A DNA stretch of 64,000 nucleotides, taken from positions 354,461,400-354,525,399 of the forward strand of contig NC_066579.1 in assembly GCF_024323335.1 (NCBI RefSeq), given 5' to 3'. The translations under genes were made by a program, and so were the position numbers. The notes under the pieces were generated by a model, which saw nothing but the letters and a program-made list of their open reading frames with translations, was not told where the DNA came from and did no database searches. This document shows, piece by piece, positions 1 through 11,797 of this stretch (position 1 is its first letter; each line of letters starts with the position of its first letter). Source of the stretch: Lathyrus oleraceus (lineage: Eukaryota; Streptophyta; Magnoliopsida; Fabales; Fabaceae).

Positions 1-592
1 ATTTGACTGGTCAACTTCTCAAGTCCAAACTTCAAATCTTGATGAATGAATGATTGAGGTGCCTCACATAGGCTCATATATGCATAAAACAATTAATTAA
101 AGAACTTCCCTTGATTGGATTTGATCATAAGTTGAGGTTGCTTCATGAGCAAGGCACAGACAATGCATAGTTGAATTAGGGTTTCCTTGGGAAACAATCC
201 TCAAGCCCTTTGGTTTATCTTGATCAAATTGAAAAAATGAGATACTTGGGAGACATATATGATTATTGAGAGCTTTGGGAACCATTGTCATGCTTGCTTT
301 CATCTTCATCTGGCCATATCAATGAGCATAGGAGCCTCCTAGGAGCAAGGGATCTCATGATTGCTTAAGCTTCAAAACAAACAAGTTAGTGACATATTTT
401 TGTGCTTTTGGTTAGTAAAAAAAATAAGGAAAGCAATAATATACAATTCAATCATGCTTGGTGGTCTCAAACCAACTCACACAAGTCCCAACCCAAGGGT
501 AAAGGAACCAAGATGCTATGATCCTTGAGGCAATGCAATGAGCAATGATGTGATGCCATGAGGGATCTTAGGGTCAAAATTAGGGTCTTACA
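1..592 (-). mobile_element. Ogre-1 3' LTR fragment, copy A of the tandem duplication
   Basis: Nearly identical to 9867-10458. On the minus strand the LTR begins with TGTAAGACCC at 592, directly after a purine-rich stretch (593-611). The remainder lies left of the window. No coding content was seen; the short open frames here are not conserved proteins. Confidence 0.75.
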
Positions 593-1070
593 GATGCCCT
601 TATTTAAGGTCACTCTAGCCGGAGATATGAAGGTTAAAATCTTCGTCTCGACGAGGTAGAATGGGCTTAAATAATAACAAAGAGATGAATTTTGGTCTCT
701 AAGAGAACTCATGATGCAAATGTATGTATGCAAAAGTTAATACTCTGTGGGGATATACAGCCACAAAGAAAAAGAAATCAGGAGAAACTGAAAAATCCAA
801 AAGAGTAACATACTCACTAGGGAGATAGAGACTCTAGGGAGAAATAAGGGTAAAAATGCGTGAGCAGGTCACGACTTGAAAACTTGCTGGGAGACACGAA
901 GGGATTCCACAAAAATAAATCGATGGAAAGACTCGAGATGACGCCAAGATGCATGTATTGGGGAATATGCCAATACATCAAAACTATCCAAAGGATACTT
1001 CAGATAAAATCCGGACTCATGTGGGAAAATCCACTAAGGGAACTTAATTGAGGAAACGGAACAATGAGAT

Positions 1071-1931
1071 ATTACCAGTTACTAGGTAATAAACTCAAAG
1101 AGACATGTGATCAAAAACACCGGTATAAGGGTGAAAGAACAACACGCTCAGGGAGAAAGAATATTTAAGACCGGTATAAGGGTGAGAGATATCAATCATC
1201 CAAAACATCTGAGGAGAACCTAAAAGGTATGTCTCAACTCAGGAAAATCTGACTCCATAGGGGACAACAAGTCATAATAGGGAGCAAAAGGAAGGAACAC
1301 CAGGGATACCGGTTACTAGGCATGTAATAGGTGACCAACCAGGCGTGAATTGGGAATATTTCCAAGACACTCATCATCCAAAAGGAGGGCTGAAAAAGAA
1401 AACTTGATTACAGGATGGGCATTCGATTCCATAAGGAAATACGAATCTTACTCTACTGGGAAGAAAAGACTTCGACTGAAGAGCGCATGCGATATATTAT
1501 CTATTACCGTCAGAATATAGATAATACACTCGCATGGAAGATTATCCACAACCGGTTACTGGGTTAATAAAGGATAGATCGACCTAAAAGAAAGGACATC
1601 CGAATACCGGCTACTAGGTATAAAATGATTACCAATCCAAAGGAGAAACAATCACTACCAAACAAAGGGTAAATGAAAGATGACTCGTTGGGGATACATT
1701 GACAAGAGCAATGATCCGGGAGATATATCACCGGTTACTGGGTGGTATACTAAAAAATGAAGGAATATCAATACCGAATATTGGATAAAGATAACCAACA
1801 AAGAGGGGATTACATCTATAGGTTACTGGGTAGAAAACCACAGAAATAGGACTTACAACTACCGGTTACTGGGTAGAAGGCCACCAAGTACACTGGGAGA
1901 GAACGAACAATTACTATTTACTGAGTAATTG
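1071..1931. repeat. Array of small hairpins with constant 8-nt loop (Ogre-1, copy A)
   Basis: Inverted repeats around a loop close to GGTTACTG. Stems are ATTACC/GGTAAT (1071-1090), AACC/GGTT (1550-1565), ATACC/GGTAT (1604-1621), CACC/GGTG (1729-1744), CTACC/GGTAG (1859-1876) and CAATTACT/AGTAATTG (1908-1931). The loop is nearly constant while both stem arms change together. Imperfect members lie near 1305 and 1817. The same array is at 10937-11797. Confidence 0.8.
1487..1535. repeat. 49-nt two-part hairpin (copy A)
   Basis: Outer stem ATGCGA (1487-1492) pairs with TCGCAT (1530-1535). Inner stem TATTATCTAT (1495-1504) pairs with ATAGATAATA (1517-1526). That gives 16 perfect pairs around a 12-nt loop, with a 2- and 3-nt internal loop. 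The second copy is at 11353-11401. Confidence 0.85.
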
Positions 1932-2826
1932 ATCACCTGAACCACAGGGAATTGCAGGGGAAATAATAAGAAAGGGGGCAATCTAGGAATAAACTAGAGA
2001 GACACAATTAAGCAAGACTCAACCCAATGAGGATATAACTCAGGGGAGTAATTCCATCTCAATACATAATTAGGGAGGAAACTGAAACAATAATCATCCA
2101 CGAGGACATAACTCAGTGTGGAATATAGAAGTACAAATAGATACTTTATGCCTATGGGGCTGACTCTATTTGGAGAGATCAGACACAAGCATCTGCTTAG
2201 GGAAGAATATTCCACCAATAGCAGGAGATAACAAGCAAAGATATATGGGAAAGGATGCAACATGGATATCTGAATGTTGTGATTATGCATGTATATGCGT
2301 GGTTTATGTATGATTAATGCTGACAAACAGACATATCTAACACAAACAGGTCCAAGAATCAATGGACAGACATCCGATATAACATCTCAAAAGAGAAGGT
2401 CAGGCCCACATGATAAAATCCAATCTGGTAGGGAGCATCTAATACCAAGAAGCACCAATCACCGCTGGGGATCAAACAGAGTCGTTGCCAGCGACAAAGA
2501 CTAATGATAGGGATCAGAGACTACTGTCGGGGATTAGCAAAAGATCACAGCTATCAACTGTCGGGGATCTTCCAACAGTTCTTGGGAACATGCAGAGATA
2601 TTGATAAGATCTGTCATAGAAGAACTCTATTGGGGATCTTATCAGGGGACGATGTGAAATTCTATGGGGAACAACCACCAAACAGAAACACATCAAATCA
2701 AGCACTCTCTTCTAACCGCTGAAGAAACATCTCTGCTATCGAGAGAAGGAACAAACTGCTCCATTGGGGAAGCTATAGAGTCACCGCCAGGGATTTGCTG
2801 CTGAACAAAAGATCTGATGTAGAGGG

Positions 2827-2831
2827 AACTC
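2827..2831. repeat. Target-site duplication half, Tekay copy A (AACTC)
   Basis: The five bases left of the LTR equal those flanking the complete copy B. The right-hand partner of this copy was lost at the duplication junction. Confidence 0.85.
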
Positions 2832-3556
2832 TGTAACACCCTTCTAAATACCCCAAAATATTTAATTAAAATATATAACATATCAAATCAGAGTAATTAT
2901 GCCCCGAAGGGTGTCACACAATCATTTCACAACAATCATCAAATCATCCTGTCATGCTCATTTATTTAATCAAAATAAGACTCTTTTGCATAATTCGCAG
3001 CGGTTATAAAACATCGACATTCAAATCATGTACTACATTACATGTAAAGTTGAATCGACAACTAAATTAAAACATAGTCAAACATTCCCTCCCGATGTTA
3101 CATCTACCAGAGCATGACCCACTAAGGACGACACTAGACTCCATAGCACTAGCTTCTACTCAACTCACTGCTCGTTACCTGAAAAATAGATGTAAGGGTG
3201 AGTTCCTCAATCAATATAATAAGCATTATAGAACAACATGTAATGCTAAGTAAATAACACATCAATTCACCCTAATCAGACTACGCACTCAGCAACGGCA
3301 ATATCCATTCAAACATCATATTCAACAGTAACATATAGCATATGTATAATCTCAACCATACTCAACATCAACAACACAACACACAACACACATATAATAC
3401 TGGAATACATCCATTCATATTATATGCCATACATTCATTATGCAATGAGACTCCACACATGCGGTACCGACTATTCTTGAACATACAGTTCAAGCTCACC
3501 GATCAATCCAGATGCGGCTACTAAGCTCACTAGTCCCACTCATTTGAGATCTAATG

Positions 3557-3740
3557 ACTCACTCACTAATTCCTCACCGTGGGAATTAGCTACAGCCCCA
3601 AAGGCTAGACTATGCACACTAATCATCTAGTATGCAAACATCAGCAACAATTCCATAACAATTCACTCACTAATTCCTCACCGTGGGAATTAGCTACAGC
3701 CCCACAGGCTATGCCATGCATGCTAATCATCTAGCAAATG
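3557..3740. repeat. Imperfect direct repeat inside the Tekay LTR
   Basis: A segment of roughly 75 bp starting near 3557 recurs from about 3662 (period near 105 bp). Each copy holds an AATTCC...GGAATT inverted repeat followed by TAGCTACAGCCCC. Repeated in the other LTRs (13423-13606 and 19937-20120). Function unknown. Confidence 0.7.
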
Positions 3741-3970
3741 CAGCATCAACAACATGCATATCATCATACATTATCAATATTTTATCACATAAGCATATCA
3801 GATCGTGCCAAACAACAACCACAGTATTAGTACACTCTACTAATACCTATACTACTCCAAGCCACGGGAAATGATCCCTAATATGTCATACATCAGCTGA
3901 ATTACAACACTCAGCCTAAACAACTAGAAACTGCACAACAACAGCACAGAAAATTCACAATTCTGCCCAT

Positions 3971-4195
3971 ACGCGTATTGCCTATGCCCATACGCGTATT
4001 GCCCACGCCTGACCAAATCCATACGCGTATTAGCCATTCCCATACGCGTATACTACGCGTATCACTTCCCCATACGCGTACCACCAGAGACCAAAACACG
4101 TTCAAAATTTCATCTTTCTCATCCATACGCGTATTGCCTAGTGCCATACGCGTACCAGGCCATCTCATACGCGTATTGCCTAGTGCCATACGCGT
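3971..4195. promoter_or_regulatory. Ten-copy ACGCGT palindrome array in the Tekay LTR
   Basis: ACGCGT starts at 3971, 3992, 4023, 4044, 4055, 4074, 4127, 4148, 4169 and 4190, mostly as ATACGCGTAT. It lies about 610-840 nt from the start of U3 in element orientation, where enhancers are expected. ACGCGT fits the CGCG-box consensus bound by plant CAMTA (calmodulin-binding) factors; binding here is inference. The arrays in the other LTRs are at 13837-14061 and 20351-20575. Confidence 0.6.
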
Positions 4196-4808
4196 ATGAC
4201 CAGAAACCAGAACTCTCAGATCTGCAATGGCTTTCTCTGCTACGAGATCTATCCAATTTACCCTTCCACAGTCCAAATTTCACACAATATTACACATAAC
4301 ATCTAACACGAATCATCCCCTATTCGATTTCACAAATCCTAACATCACTACATATAATTTCCACGAATTCCTTCGATTAAAAATCCCAATTTCGCTCATC
4401 CAATATTTCACCATTTTCAGCATACATCAATCTAATCAGAGGTAAAACAATAGTTTATTACTACCCAGTACATATCATCCCATAATACCCGTTAATCGAC
4501 GATAAACCCCCCTTACCTGAGTCAATCCGGCAAATCCCGTTAGCTTCAAGCTTTTCCTCTTCTCTTGCTCTGCCTCTTTGCCTTTTCTCTTTCAGCCGCT
4601 TCTCTTTTCCTTTTTCACGTGAAAACCCTTTTTCCAAAAATTAGGACTTTTTATTATTCCAACTTATTTTATTCCAACAAAATAATAACCCAATAATTAT
4701 TATTCCAAAATAATGATAATAATCCAAACTTCCAATTATTCAATTAAATTAATAAATAAAATATTAATTTAAATTAAATAATTATCTTATTTTAATTGGG
4801 GTGTTACA

Positions 4809-4822
4809 ACTCTCCCCCACTA
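4809..4822 (-). other. Polypurine tract, Tekay copy A
   Basis: On the minus strand a purine-rich AGTGGGGGAGAGT abuts the 3' LTR. This is the expected plus-strand primer site for reverse transcription. Confidence 0.85.
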
Positions 4823-4850
4823 AAAGAGTTTTCGTCCTCGAAAACATACC

Positions 4851-7800
4851 TCAAGCGAACAACTCAGGATAAGACTCCTTCATCTGACTCTCAAGTTCCC
4901 AAGTCACATTGCCACCTGCTGGTCCTCCCCAAGCTACCTTCACCAAGGCAATCTCTTTACCCCGCAACTGCTTCAATTCTCGATCCTCGATCCTCATAGG
5001 TGACGTTTCCACAGTCAGGTTATCTCTCACCTGTACATCATCTATTTGGACTACATGCGACGGATCATGAATGTACCTCCTCAACTGAGACACATGAAAA
5101 ACCTCATGCAAATTCGCAAGCGATGGCGGTAAAGCGATACGATAGGCTACCTCTCCTATCCTCTCCAAAATCTGATAAGGACCAATAAATCGAGGTGTCA
5201 ACTTCTTCGACTTCAAAGCTCGACCAACACCAGTTATCGGAGTAACACGAAGAAACACATGATCTCCCTCTTGGAACTCAAGTGACTTCCTCCTCTTATC
5301 ATGATAACTCTTCTGACGACTCTGAGCAATTCTCATTTTCTCCTGAATCATCTTAATCTTTTCCGTAGTTTGTTGAACAATCTCTGGTCCAACCACAGCA
5401 CTCTCACCGGACTCATACCAACATAAAGGTGTCCGACATCTCCTACCATACAAAGCTTCAAACGGTGCCATACCAATGCTCGAATGAAAACTATTGTTGT
5501 AGGTAAACTCAATCAAAGGCAAATAACAATCCCAAGCACCTCCCTTTTCCAAAACACAAGCTCTCAAAAGATCCTCTAATGACTGAATCGTCCTCTCAGT
5601 CTGACCATCAGTCTGTGGATGATATGCAGAACTCAATCTCAGCTTAGTTCCCAAAGCCTTCTGCAAACCTTCCCAAAACTTCGAGGTAAATCTAGGATCT
5701 CTGTCCGAAACAATACTAGACGGAATACCATGCAAACTTACAATCTTCTCAATATACAACTCGGCTAATCTTTCTAACGGATAATCCATTCTGATCGGAA
5801 TGAAATGAGCCGACTTCGTCAATCTATCAACAATTACCCATATAGCCTCAAAATTCTTACTTGTCCTCGGCAAACCCGAAACAAAATCCATACTGATACT
5901 ATCCCACTTCCACTCTGGAATAGCCAACGGTTGCATTAGCCCAGACGGCTTCTGATGCTCAATCTTTGACTTCTGACAAGTCAAACAGGAATAAACAAAA
6001 CTCGCAATTTCTTTCTTCATTCCCGGCCACCAAAATAACTTTTTCAAATCATGATACATCTTCGTAGCTCCAGGATGAATACTCAAACCACTACGATGTC
6101 CTTCTTCAAGAATACTCTTCTTAAGTTCGGCAATGTCCGGAACACACACCCGATTACCAAATTTCAAAACACCATTCTCATCAACTCTGAATTCACCACC
6201 TTGATCTTGATTCACTAGAGTCAACTTGTCAACCAAAAGCATATCGGATTTCTGACCCTCTCTAATCTCATCCAAAATACCACTTGTTAACTTCAGCATA
6301 CCCAATTTAACACTATTGTGAGTACTCTCACACACCAAACTCAAGTCTCTAAACTGCTCAATTAAATCCAATTCTTTAACCATTAACATAGACATATGTA
6401 ATGATTTCCGACTCAATGCATCAGCTACTACGTTTGCTTTACCCGGATGGTAATTCAAACCAAAATCATAATCCTTCAGAAATTCTAACCATCTCCTCTG
6501 TCTCATATTTAGCTCTTTCTGATCAAACAAATACTTCAAACTTTTATGATCACTGAAAACCTCAAATCTTGATCCGTACAAATAATGCCTCCACAACTTC
6601 AGAACAAATACCACAGCTGCCAACTCTAAATCGTGTGTCCGATAGTTCCTCTCATGAACCCTCAGTTGTCTCGAAGCATAAGCTATAACCTGCTTATTCT
6701 GGATCAACACACCACCTAAACCCAACAATGAAGCATCACAATAAACCTCGAATAGTTCCGACGAACTCGGTAATATCAGGATAGGAGCACTAGTTAACCT
6801 TCTCTTTAACTCCTGGAAACCTTCTTCACATTTTGAATCCCAAACAAACGCTTGCCCCTTCCTAGTCAACATTGTCAACGGTAACGCCAACTTGGAAAAT
6901 CCCTCGATGAATTTCCTATAATATCCAGCCAAACCAAGAAAACTTCTTATCTCAGAAACTGACTTCGGAGCTTCCCACTTAGATACCGCTTTTATCTTAG
7001 AAGGATCCACCGCAACACCACCTCTTGAAATCACATGACCAAGAAAACTCACCTCTTCTAACCAAAATTCACATTTGGATAGTTTAGCAAATAACTTCTT
7101 TTCTCGTAGAACTTCTAAAACCACTCTCAAATGCTCAGCATGCTCTTCTTCAGATTTCGAATACACCAAAATGTCATCAATAAACACCACAACAAACTTA
7201 TCTAGGTACGGATGGAAAATCCTATTCATATACTCCATAAATACTCCAGGCGCATTAGTCACACCAAAAGGCATTACAGAATACTCATAATGTCCATACC
7301 TTGTTCTAAAAGCAGTCTTCTGAATATCCTCAGTTTTCACACGTATCTGATGATACCCAGATCTCAAATCTATCTTGCTGAACACACTCGCACCAACCAA
7401 CTGATCCATCAAATCATCAATCCTCGGCAAAGGATACCGATTCTTGATCGTCACTTTATTCAGTTGCCTGTAGTCCACACACAACCTCATAGTACCTTCT
7501 TTCTTCTTAACCAATAACACTGGTGCACCCCACGGTGACACACTCGGACGAATAAATTTCTTATCCAATAAATCTTCCAACTGACTCTTCAGTTCAGCTA
7601 ACTCAACAGCAGACATACGATATGGAGCCATCGATATCGGTCTAGTACCAGGTACCAAATCAATCGAGAACTCAACTTCACGCTCTGGCGGCAATTCATT
7701 CACCTCTTCCGGAAACACATCAGGAAAATCACACACCACAGCTAGATCACCAATCACTAGTTTATCTTTAGCTTCCATAGTCGCTAACAGCATAAACAAC

Positions 7801-9221
7801 TCTGCCCCATCTACTACTGCCTCATTCACCTGTCTTGCAGATAGGAACAAATTCTTTCCTTCCTCAATCTCAGGAAAAATCACAGTCTTATCAAAACAGT
7901 TGATATAGACTCGGTTAAACACCAACCAGTTCATACCCAGAATAACATCAACCTGCACTAGTGGAAGACACACAAGGTCTATCCCAAAGTCTCTACCAAA
8001 AATACTCAAGGGACAACTTAGACAAACTGAAGTAGTAGTCACTGAACCCTTCGCAGGAGTATCAATCACCATACTACCACGCATCTCAGATATCTCTAAC
8101 TTAAGTTTCACAACACAATCCAAAGATATAAAAGAATGAGTAGCACCTGTGTCAATAATAGCTACAAGAGGAAAGCCATTAATATAACACGTACCTCGGA
8201 TCAAACGATCATCTGCAGAAGTCTCAGAACCCGATAAAGCAAAGACCTTGCCTCCTGACTGATTCTCTTTCTTCGGCTTAGGACACTGTGGACTGATATG
8301 GCCCAACTCTCCACAGTTGAAACAAGTTACAGTCTTCAACCGACACTCTGCAGCCAAATGACCACCTTTACCACACTTGAAACATTTCATCTCAGCACTG
8401 GTACACTCATGAACACGATGTCCAGCCCGACCACATCTGTAACACTTAACAGGAGCACTAGAGTCTCCCCCACTAGGCCTCTTCATCCCACTCTGCCTCT
8501 GGAAACCTTTGCCAGCTGCATACGGTTTCCCACGATCAATCTGATTCTTACCTTTCCTATCAACCCTTTGCTGATAGCTCTCTGCTCTAGCCTTGGAATC
8601 CTGTTCGAAAATCCTGCAACAGTCAACCAAATCAGAAAACACCCTGATCCGCTGATATCCAATCGCCTGCTTGATCTCGGGACGCAACCCGTTCTCAAAC
8701 TTCACACATTTGGAAAATTCTCCAGTAGCCTCACTATAGGGAGTATAATACTTTGACAGTTCTGTGAACTTAGCAGCATACTTAGTAACAGACCTGTTAC
8801 CCTGCTTCAATTCCAAAAATTCTATCTCTTTCTTCCCTCTGACATCCTCTGGAAAGTACTTCCTTAGGAATCTCTCTCTGAACACAGCCCAAGTGATCTC
8901 AGCATTCCCAACAGTTTCCAACTCAGTGCGGGTAGCAACCCACCAATCATCAGCTTCCTCTGACAGCATATGCGTACCGAACCTGACCTTCTGGTTATCG
9001 GCACACTCAGTCACTCTGAAGATTCTCTCGATCTCCTTTAACCACTTCTGAGCACCATCTGGATCGTATGCTCCCTTGAACATTGGAGGATTATTCTTCT
9101 GGAATTCACTCAGTTGACGGGCAGCTCCCATTCCCACAACATTTGGATTCCCTCCAAGTACTCCAGCTAGCATACCCAGAGCCTCAGCAATTGCAGCATC
9201 ATCTCTACCTCTTCCAGCCAT
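4851..9221 (-). CDS. Tekay gag-pol polyprotein, copy A (1456 aa from the first ATG)
   Basis: Single unbroken polyprotein. The start is the ATG at 9221 (begins MAGRGRDD); the open frame extends upstream to 9278 without an ATG. Domains in order, approximate residues: gag capsid-like region 30-230; three CCHC zinc knuckles 260-312; aspartic protease with DTG near 356; reverse transcriptase with the catalytic box as FIDD near 678; RNase H beginning YCDAS near 824; integrase with HHCC zinc finger 1039-1077 and D, D, E near 1110, 1172 and 1209; C-terminal chromodomain about 1405-1456, of the Tekay/Del type. The chromodomain is thought to steer integration toward marked chromatin. It differs from copy B by Val for Ala at 104 and Lys for Glu at 744. 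All catalytic motifs look intact, but this copy lacks a full 5' LTR and hence probably its own promoter. Confidence 0.97.
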   Translation of the reverse strand: MAGRGRDDAAIAEALGMLAGVLGGNPNVVGMGAARQLSEFQKNNPPMFKGAYDPDGAQKWLKEIERIFRVTECADNQKVRFGTHMLSEEADDWWVATRTELETVGNAEITWAVFRERFLRKYFPEDVRGKKEIEFLELKQGNRSVTKYAAKFTELSKYYTPYSEATGEFSKCVKFENGLRPEIKQAIGYQRIRVFSDLVDCCRIFEQDSKARAESYQQRVDRKGKNQIDRGKPYAAGKGFQRQSGMKRPSGGDSSAPVKCYRCGRAGHRVHECTSAEMKCFKCGKGGHLAAECRLKTVTCFNCGELGHISPQCPKPKKENQSGGKVFALSGSETSADDRLIRGTCYINGFPLVAIIDTGATHSFISLDCVVKLKLEISEMRGSMVIDTPAKGSVTTTSVCLSCPLSIFGRDFGIDLVCLPLVQVDVILGMNWLVFNRVYINCFDKTVIFPEIEEGKNLFLSARQVNEAVVDGAELFMLLATMEAKDKLVIGDLAVVCDFPDVFPEEVNELPPEREVEFSIDLVPGTRPISMAPYRMSAVELAELKSQLEDLLDKKFIRPSVSPWGAPVLLVKKKEGTMRLCVDYRQLNKVTIKNRYPLPRIDDLMDQLVGASVFSKIDLRSGYHQIRVKTEDIQKTAFRTRYGHYEYSVMPFGVTNAPGVFMEYMNRIFHPYLDKFVVVFIDDILVYSKSEEEHAEHLRVVLEVLREKKLFAKLSKCEFWLEEVSFLGHVISRGGVAVDPSKIKAVSKWEAPKSVSEIRSFLGLAGYYRKFIEGFSKLALPLTMLTRKGQAFVWDSKCEEGFQELKRRLTSAPILILPSSSELFEVYCDASLLGLGGVLIQNKQVIAYASRQLRVHERNYRTHDLELAAVVFVLKLWRHYLYGSRFEVFSDHKSLKYLFDQKELNMRQRRWLEFLKDYDFGLNYHPGKANVVADALSRKSLHMSMLMVKELDLIEQFRDLSLVCESTHNSVKLGMLKLTSGILDEIREGQKSDMLLVDKLTLVNQDQGGEFRVDENGVLKFGNRVCVPDIAELKKSILEEGHRSGLSIHPGATKMYHDLKKLFWWPGMKKEIASFVYSCLTCQKSKIEHQKPSGLMQPLAIPEWKWDSISMDFVSGLPRTSKNFEAIWVIVDRLTKSAHFIPIRMDYPLERLAELYIEKIVSLHGIPSSIVSDRDPRFTSKFWEGLQKALGTKLRLSSAYHPQTDGQTERTIQSLEDLLRACVLEKGGAWDCYLPLIEFTYNNSFHSSIGMAPFEALYGRRCRTPLCWYESGESAVVGPEIVQQTTEKIKMIQEKMRIAQSRQKSYHDKRRKSLEFQEGDHVFLRVTPITGVGRALKSKKLTPRFIGPYQILERIGEVAYRIALPPSLANLHEVFHVSQLRRYIHDPSHVVQIDDVQVRDNLTVETSPMRIEDRELKQLRGKEIALVKVAWGGPAGGNVTWELESQMKESYPELFA

Positions 9222-9329
9222 CTCTATTCTGAAACCCAAACAACTAAAACAATGAGTACTGATAGGGTTACACAACACCTATACCGTACAGGGGAAACAG
9301 AATAATTACGACTCGACTCGACCGACTAT

Positions 9330-9341
9330 GCTCTGATACCA
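9330..9341 (-). other. Primer-binding site, initiator tRNA-Met (Tekay copy A)
   Basis: On the minus strand TGGTATCAGAGC lies 4 nt after the 5' LTR. It is complementary to the 3' end of plant initiator tRNA-Met and is the usual primer site of chromoviruses and many other plant LTR elements. Confidence 0.95.
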
Positions 9342-9345
9342 CTAA

Positions 9346-9651
9346 TGTAACACCCTTCTAAATACCCCAAAATATTTAATTAAAATATATAACATATCAA
9401 ATCAGAGTAATTATGCCCCGAAGGGTGTCACACAATCATTTCACAACAATCATCAAATCATCCTGTCATGCTCATTTATTTAATCAAAATAAGACTCTTT
9501 TGCATAATTCGCAGCGGTTATAAAACATCGACATTCAAATCATGTACTACATTACATGTAAAGTTGAATCGACAACTAAATTAAAACATAGTCAAACATT
9601 CCCTCCCGATGTTACATCTACCAGAGCATGACCCACTAAGGACGACACTAG
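9346..9651 (-). repeat. Truncated Tekay 5' LTR, copy A
   Basis: Only the 306 bp next to the primer site remain. The match to the full LTR (19212-21188) stops after GACACTAG at 9651, and the next base starts Ogre-1 LTR sequence. Confidence 0.93.
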
Positions 9652-10458
9652 TTAGGTCCTTAGGAAGTTGACCAAAAATTAGGGTTTCAATCAAAATGAC
9701 CTATAATGTTTTGAAATGAATGATGACCTTCCAAGTTTAAAATGAATTTTTGATGAACATGAATGTTGTTTATATGGTTCTTAAGAACATTTTCTCTCTT
9801 GGGGTCATCTTCATTTGACAAATACATCAAAAGTTAGGTCTCAGTGGATTTCAATTTAGTCAGATGATTTGACTGGTCAACTTCTCAAGTCCAAACTTCA
9901 AATCTTGATGAATGAATGATTGAGGTGCCTCACATAGGCTCATATATGCATAAAACAATTAATTAAAGAACTTCCCTTGATTGGATTTGATCATAAGTTG
10001 AGGTTGCTTCATGAGCAAGGCACAGACAATGCATAGTTGAATTAGGGTTTCCTTGGGAAACAATCCTCAAGCCCTTTGGTTTATCTTGATCAAATTGACA
10101 AAATGAGATACTTGGGAGACATATATGATTATTGAGAGCTTTGGGAACCATTGTCATGCTTGCTTTCATCTTCATCTGGCCATATCAATGAGCATAGGAG
10201 CCTCCTAGGAGCAAGGGATCTCATGATTGCTTAAGCTTCAAAACAAACAAGTTAGTGACATATTTTTGTGCTTTTGGTTAGTAAACAAAATAAGGAAAGC
10301 AATAATATACAATTCAATCATGCTTGGTGGTCTCAAACCAACTCACACAAGTCCCAACCCAAGGGTAAAGGAACCAAGATGCTATGATCCTTGAGGCAAT
10401 GCAATGAGCAATGATGTGATGCCATGAGGGATCTTAGGGTCAAAATTAGGGTCTTACA
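9652..10458 (-). repeat. Ogre-1 3' LTR, partial, copy B
   Basis: 807 bp of LTR. Minus-strand start is TGTAAGACCC at 10458. The left part is cut at the duplication junction, so total LTR length is unknown. No gene seen. Confidence 0.75.
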
Positions 10459-10936
10459 GATGCCCTTATTTAAGGTCACTCTAGCCGGAGATATGAAGGT
10501 TAAAATCTTCGTCTCGACGAGGTAGAATGGGCTTAAATAATAACAAAGAGATGAATTTTGGTCTCTAAGAGAACTCATGATGCAAATGTATGTATGCAAA
10601 AGTTAATACTCTGTGGGGATATACAGCCACAAAGAAAAAGAAATCAGGAGAAACTGAAAAATCCAAAAGAGTAACATACTCACTAGGGAGATAGAGACTC
10701 TAGGGAGAAATAAGGGTAAAAATGCGTGAGCAGGTCACGACTTGAAAACTTGCTGGGAGACACGAAGGGATTCCACAAAAATAAATCGATGGAAAGACTC
10801 GAGATGACGCCAAGATGCATGTATTGGGGAATATGCCAATACATCAAAACTATCCAAAGGATACTTCAGATAAAATCCGGACTCATGTGGGAAAATCCAC
10901 TAAGGGAACTTAATTGAGGAAACGGAACAATGAGAT

Positions 10937-11797
10937 ATTACCAGTTACTAGGTAATAAACTCAAAGAGACATGTGATCAAAAACACCGGTATAAGGGTGA
11001 AAGAACAACACGCTCAGGGAGAAAGAATATTTAAGACCGGTATAAGGGTGAGAGATATCAATCATCCAAAACATCTGAGGAGAACCTAAAAGGTATGTCT
11101 CAACTCAGGAAAATCTGACTCCATAGGGGACAACAAGTCATAATAGGGAGCAAAAGGAAGGAACACCAGGGATACCGGTTACTAGGCATGTAATAGGTGA
11201 CCAACCAGGCGTGAATTGGGAATATTTCCAAGACACTCATCATCCAAAAGGAGGGCTGAAAAAGAAAACTTGATTACAGGATGGGCATTCGATTCCATAA
11301 GGAAATACGAATCTTACTCTACTGGGAAGAAAAGACTTCGACTGAAGAGCGCATGCGATATATTATCTATTACCGTCAGAATATAGATAATACACTCGCA
11401 TGGAAGATTATCCACAACCGGTTACTGGGTTAATAAAGGATAGATCGACCTAAAAGAAAGGACATCCGAATACCGGCTACTAGGTATAAAATGATTACCA
11501 ATCCAAAGGAGAAACAATCACTACCAAACAAAGGGTAAATGAAAGATGACTCGTTGGGGATACATTGACAAGAGCAATGATCCGGGAGATATATCACCGG
11601 TTACTGGGTGGTATACTAAAAAATGAAGGAATATCAATACCGAATATTGGATAAAGATAACCAACAAAGAGGGGATTACATCTATAGGTTACTGGGTAGA
11701 AAACCACAGAAATAGGACTTACAACTACCGGTTACTGGGTAGAAGGCCACCAAGTACACTGGGAGAGAACGAACAATTACTATTTACTGAGTAATTG
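10937..11797. repeat. Array of small hairpins with constant loop (Ogre-1, copy B)
   Basis: Same array as 1071-1931. Stems ATTACC/GGTAAT, AACC/GGTT, ATACC/GGTAT, CACC/GGTG, CTACC/GGTAG and CAATTACT/AGTAATTG are all preserved. Confidence 0.8.

Larger units (their letters stand above)
593..2831 (-). mobile_element. Ogre-1 3' region (non-coding), copy A
   Basis: Non-coding 3' region between the LTR and pol of Ogre-1, cut by the Tekay insertion at 2831/2832. It begins at the LTR-proximal purine tract, carries the hairpin array of 1071-1931 and a long hairpin at 1487-1535, and ends with GGGGA-type motifs (about 2470-2830). No supported gene. Confidence 0.75.
2832..4808 (-). repeat. Tekay 3' LTR, copy A
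   Basis: 1977-bp LTR, TGTAACACC at one end and GGTGTTACA at the other, so its ends form an extended inverted repeat. Identical by eye to 12698-14674 except near 3870 (C here, A in copy B; the other LTR at 19212-21188 also has C). It contains the ACGCGT array and a diverged direct repeat. Confidence 0.95.
2832..9651 (-). mobile_element. Tekay-type chromovirus copy A, 5' LTR truncated by the duplication junction
   Basis: Holds a full 3' LTR (2832-4808), polypurine tract, unbroken gag-pol, primer site and only the first 306 bp (as read on the plus strand) of the 5' LTR (9346-9651). There the sequence switches abruptly to Ogre-1 LTR sequence. Apart from this truncation it matches 12698-19517 almost base for base, so it arose by segmental duplication, not by a second insertion. 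It shares the target-site half AACTC at 2827-2831. Confidence 0.92.

Noticed and set aside
3911..4276. Repetitive frame on the minus strand with recurring NTRM-like words
   Set aside because: Produced by the ACGCGT repeats in the LTR; no start context and no protein family.
8298..8756. 152-codon plus-strand frame opposite gag
   Set aside because: A shadow of the well-supported gag-pol on the minus strand, repeated in both copies for that reason only.
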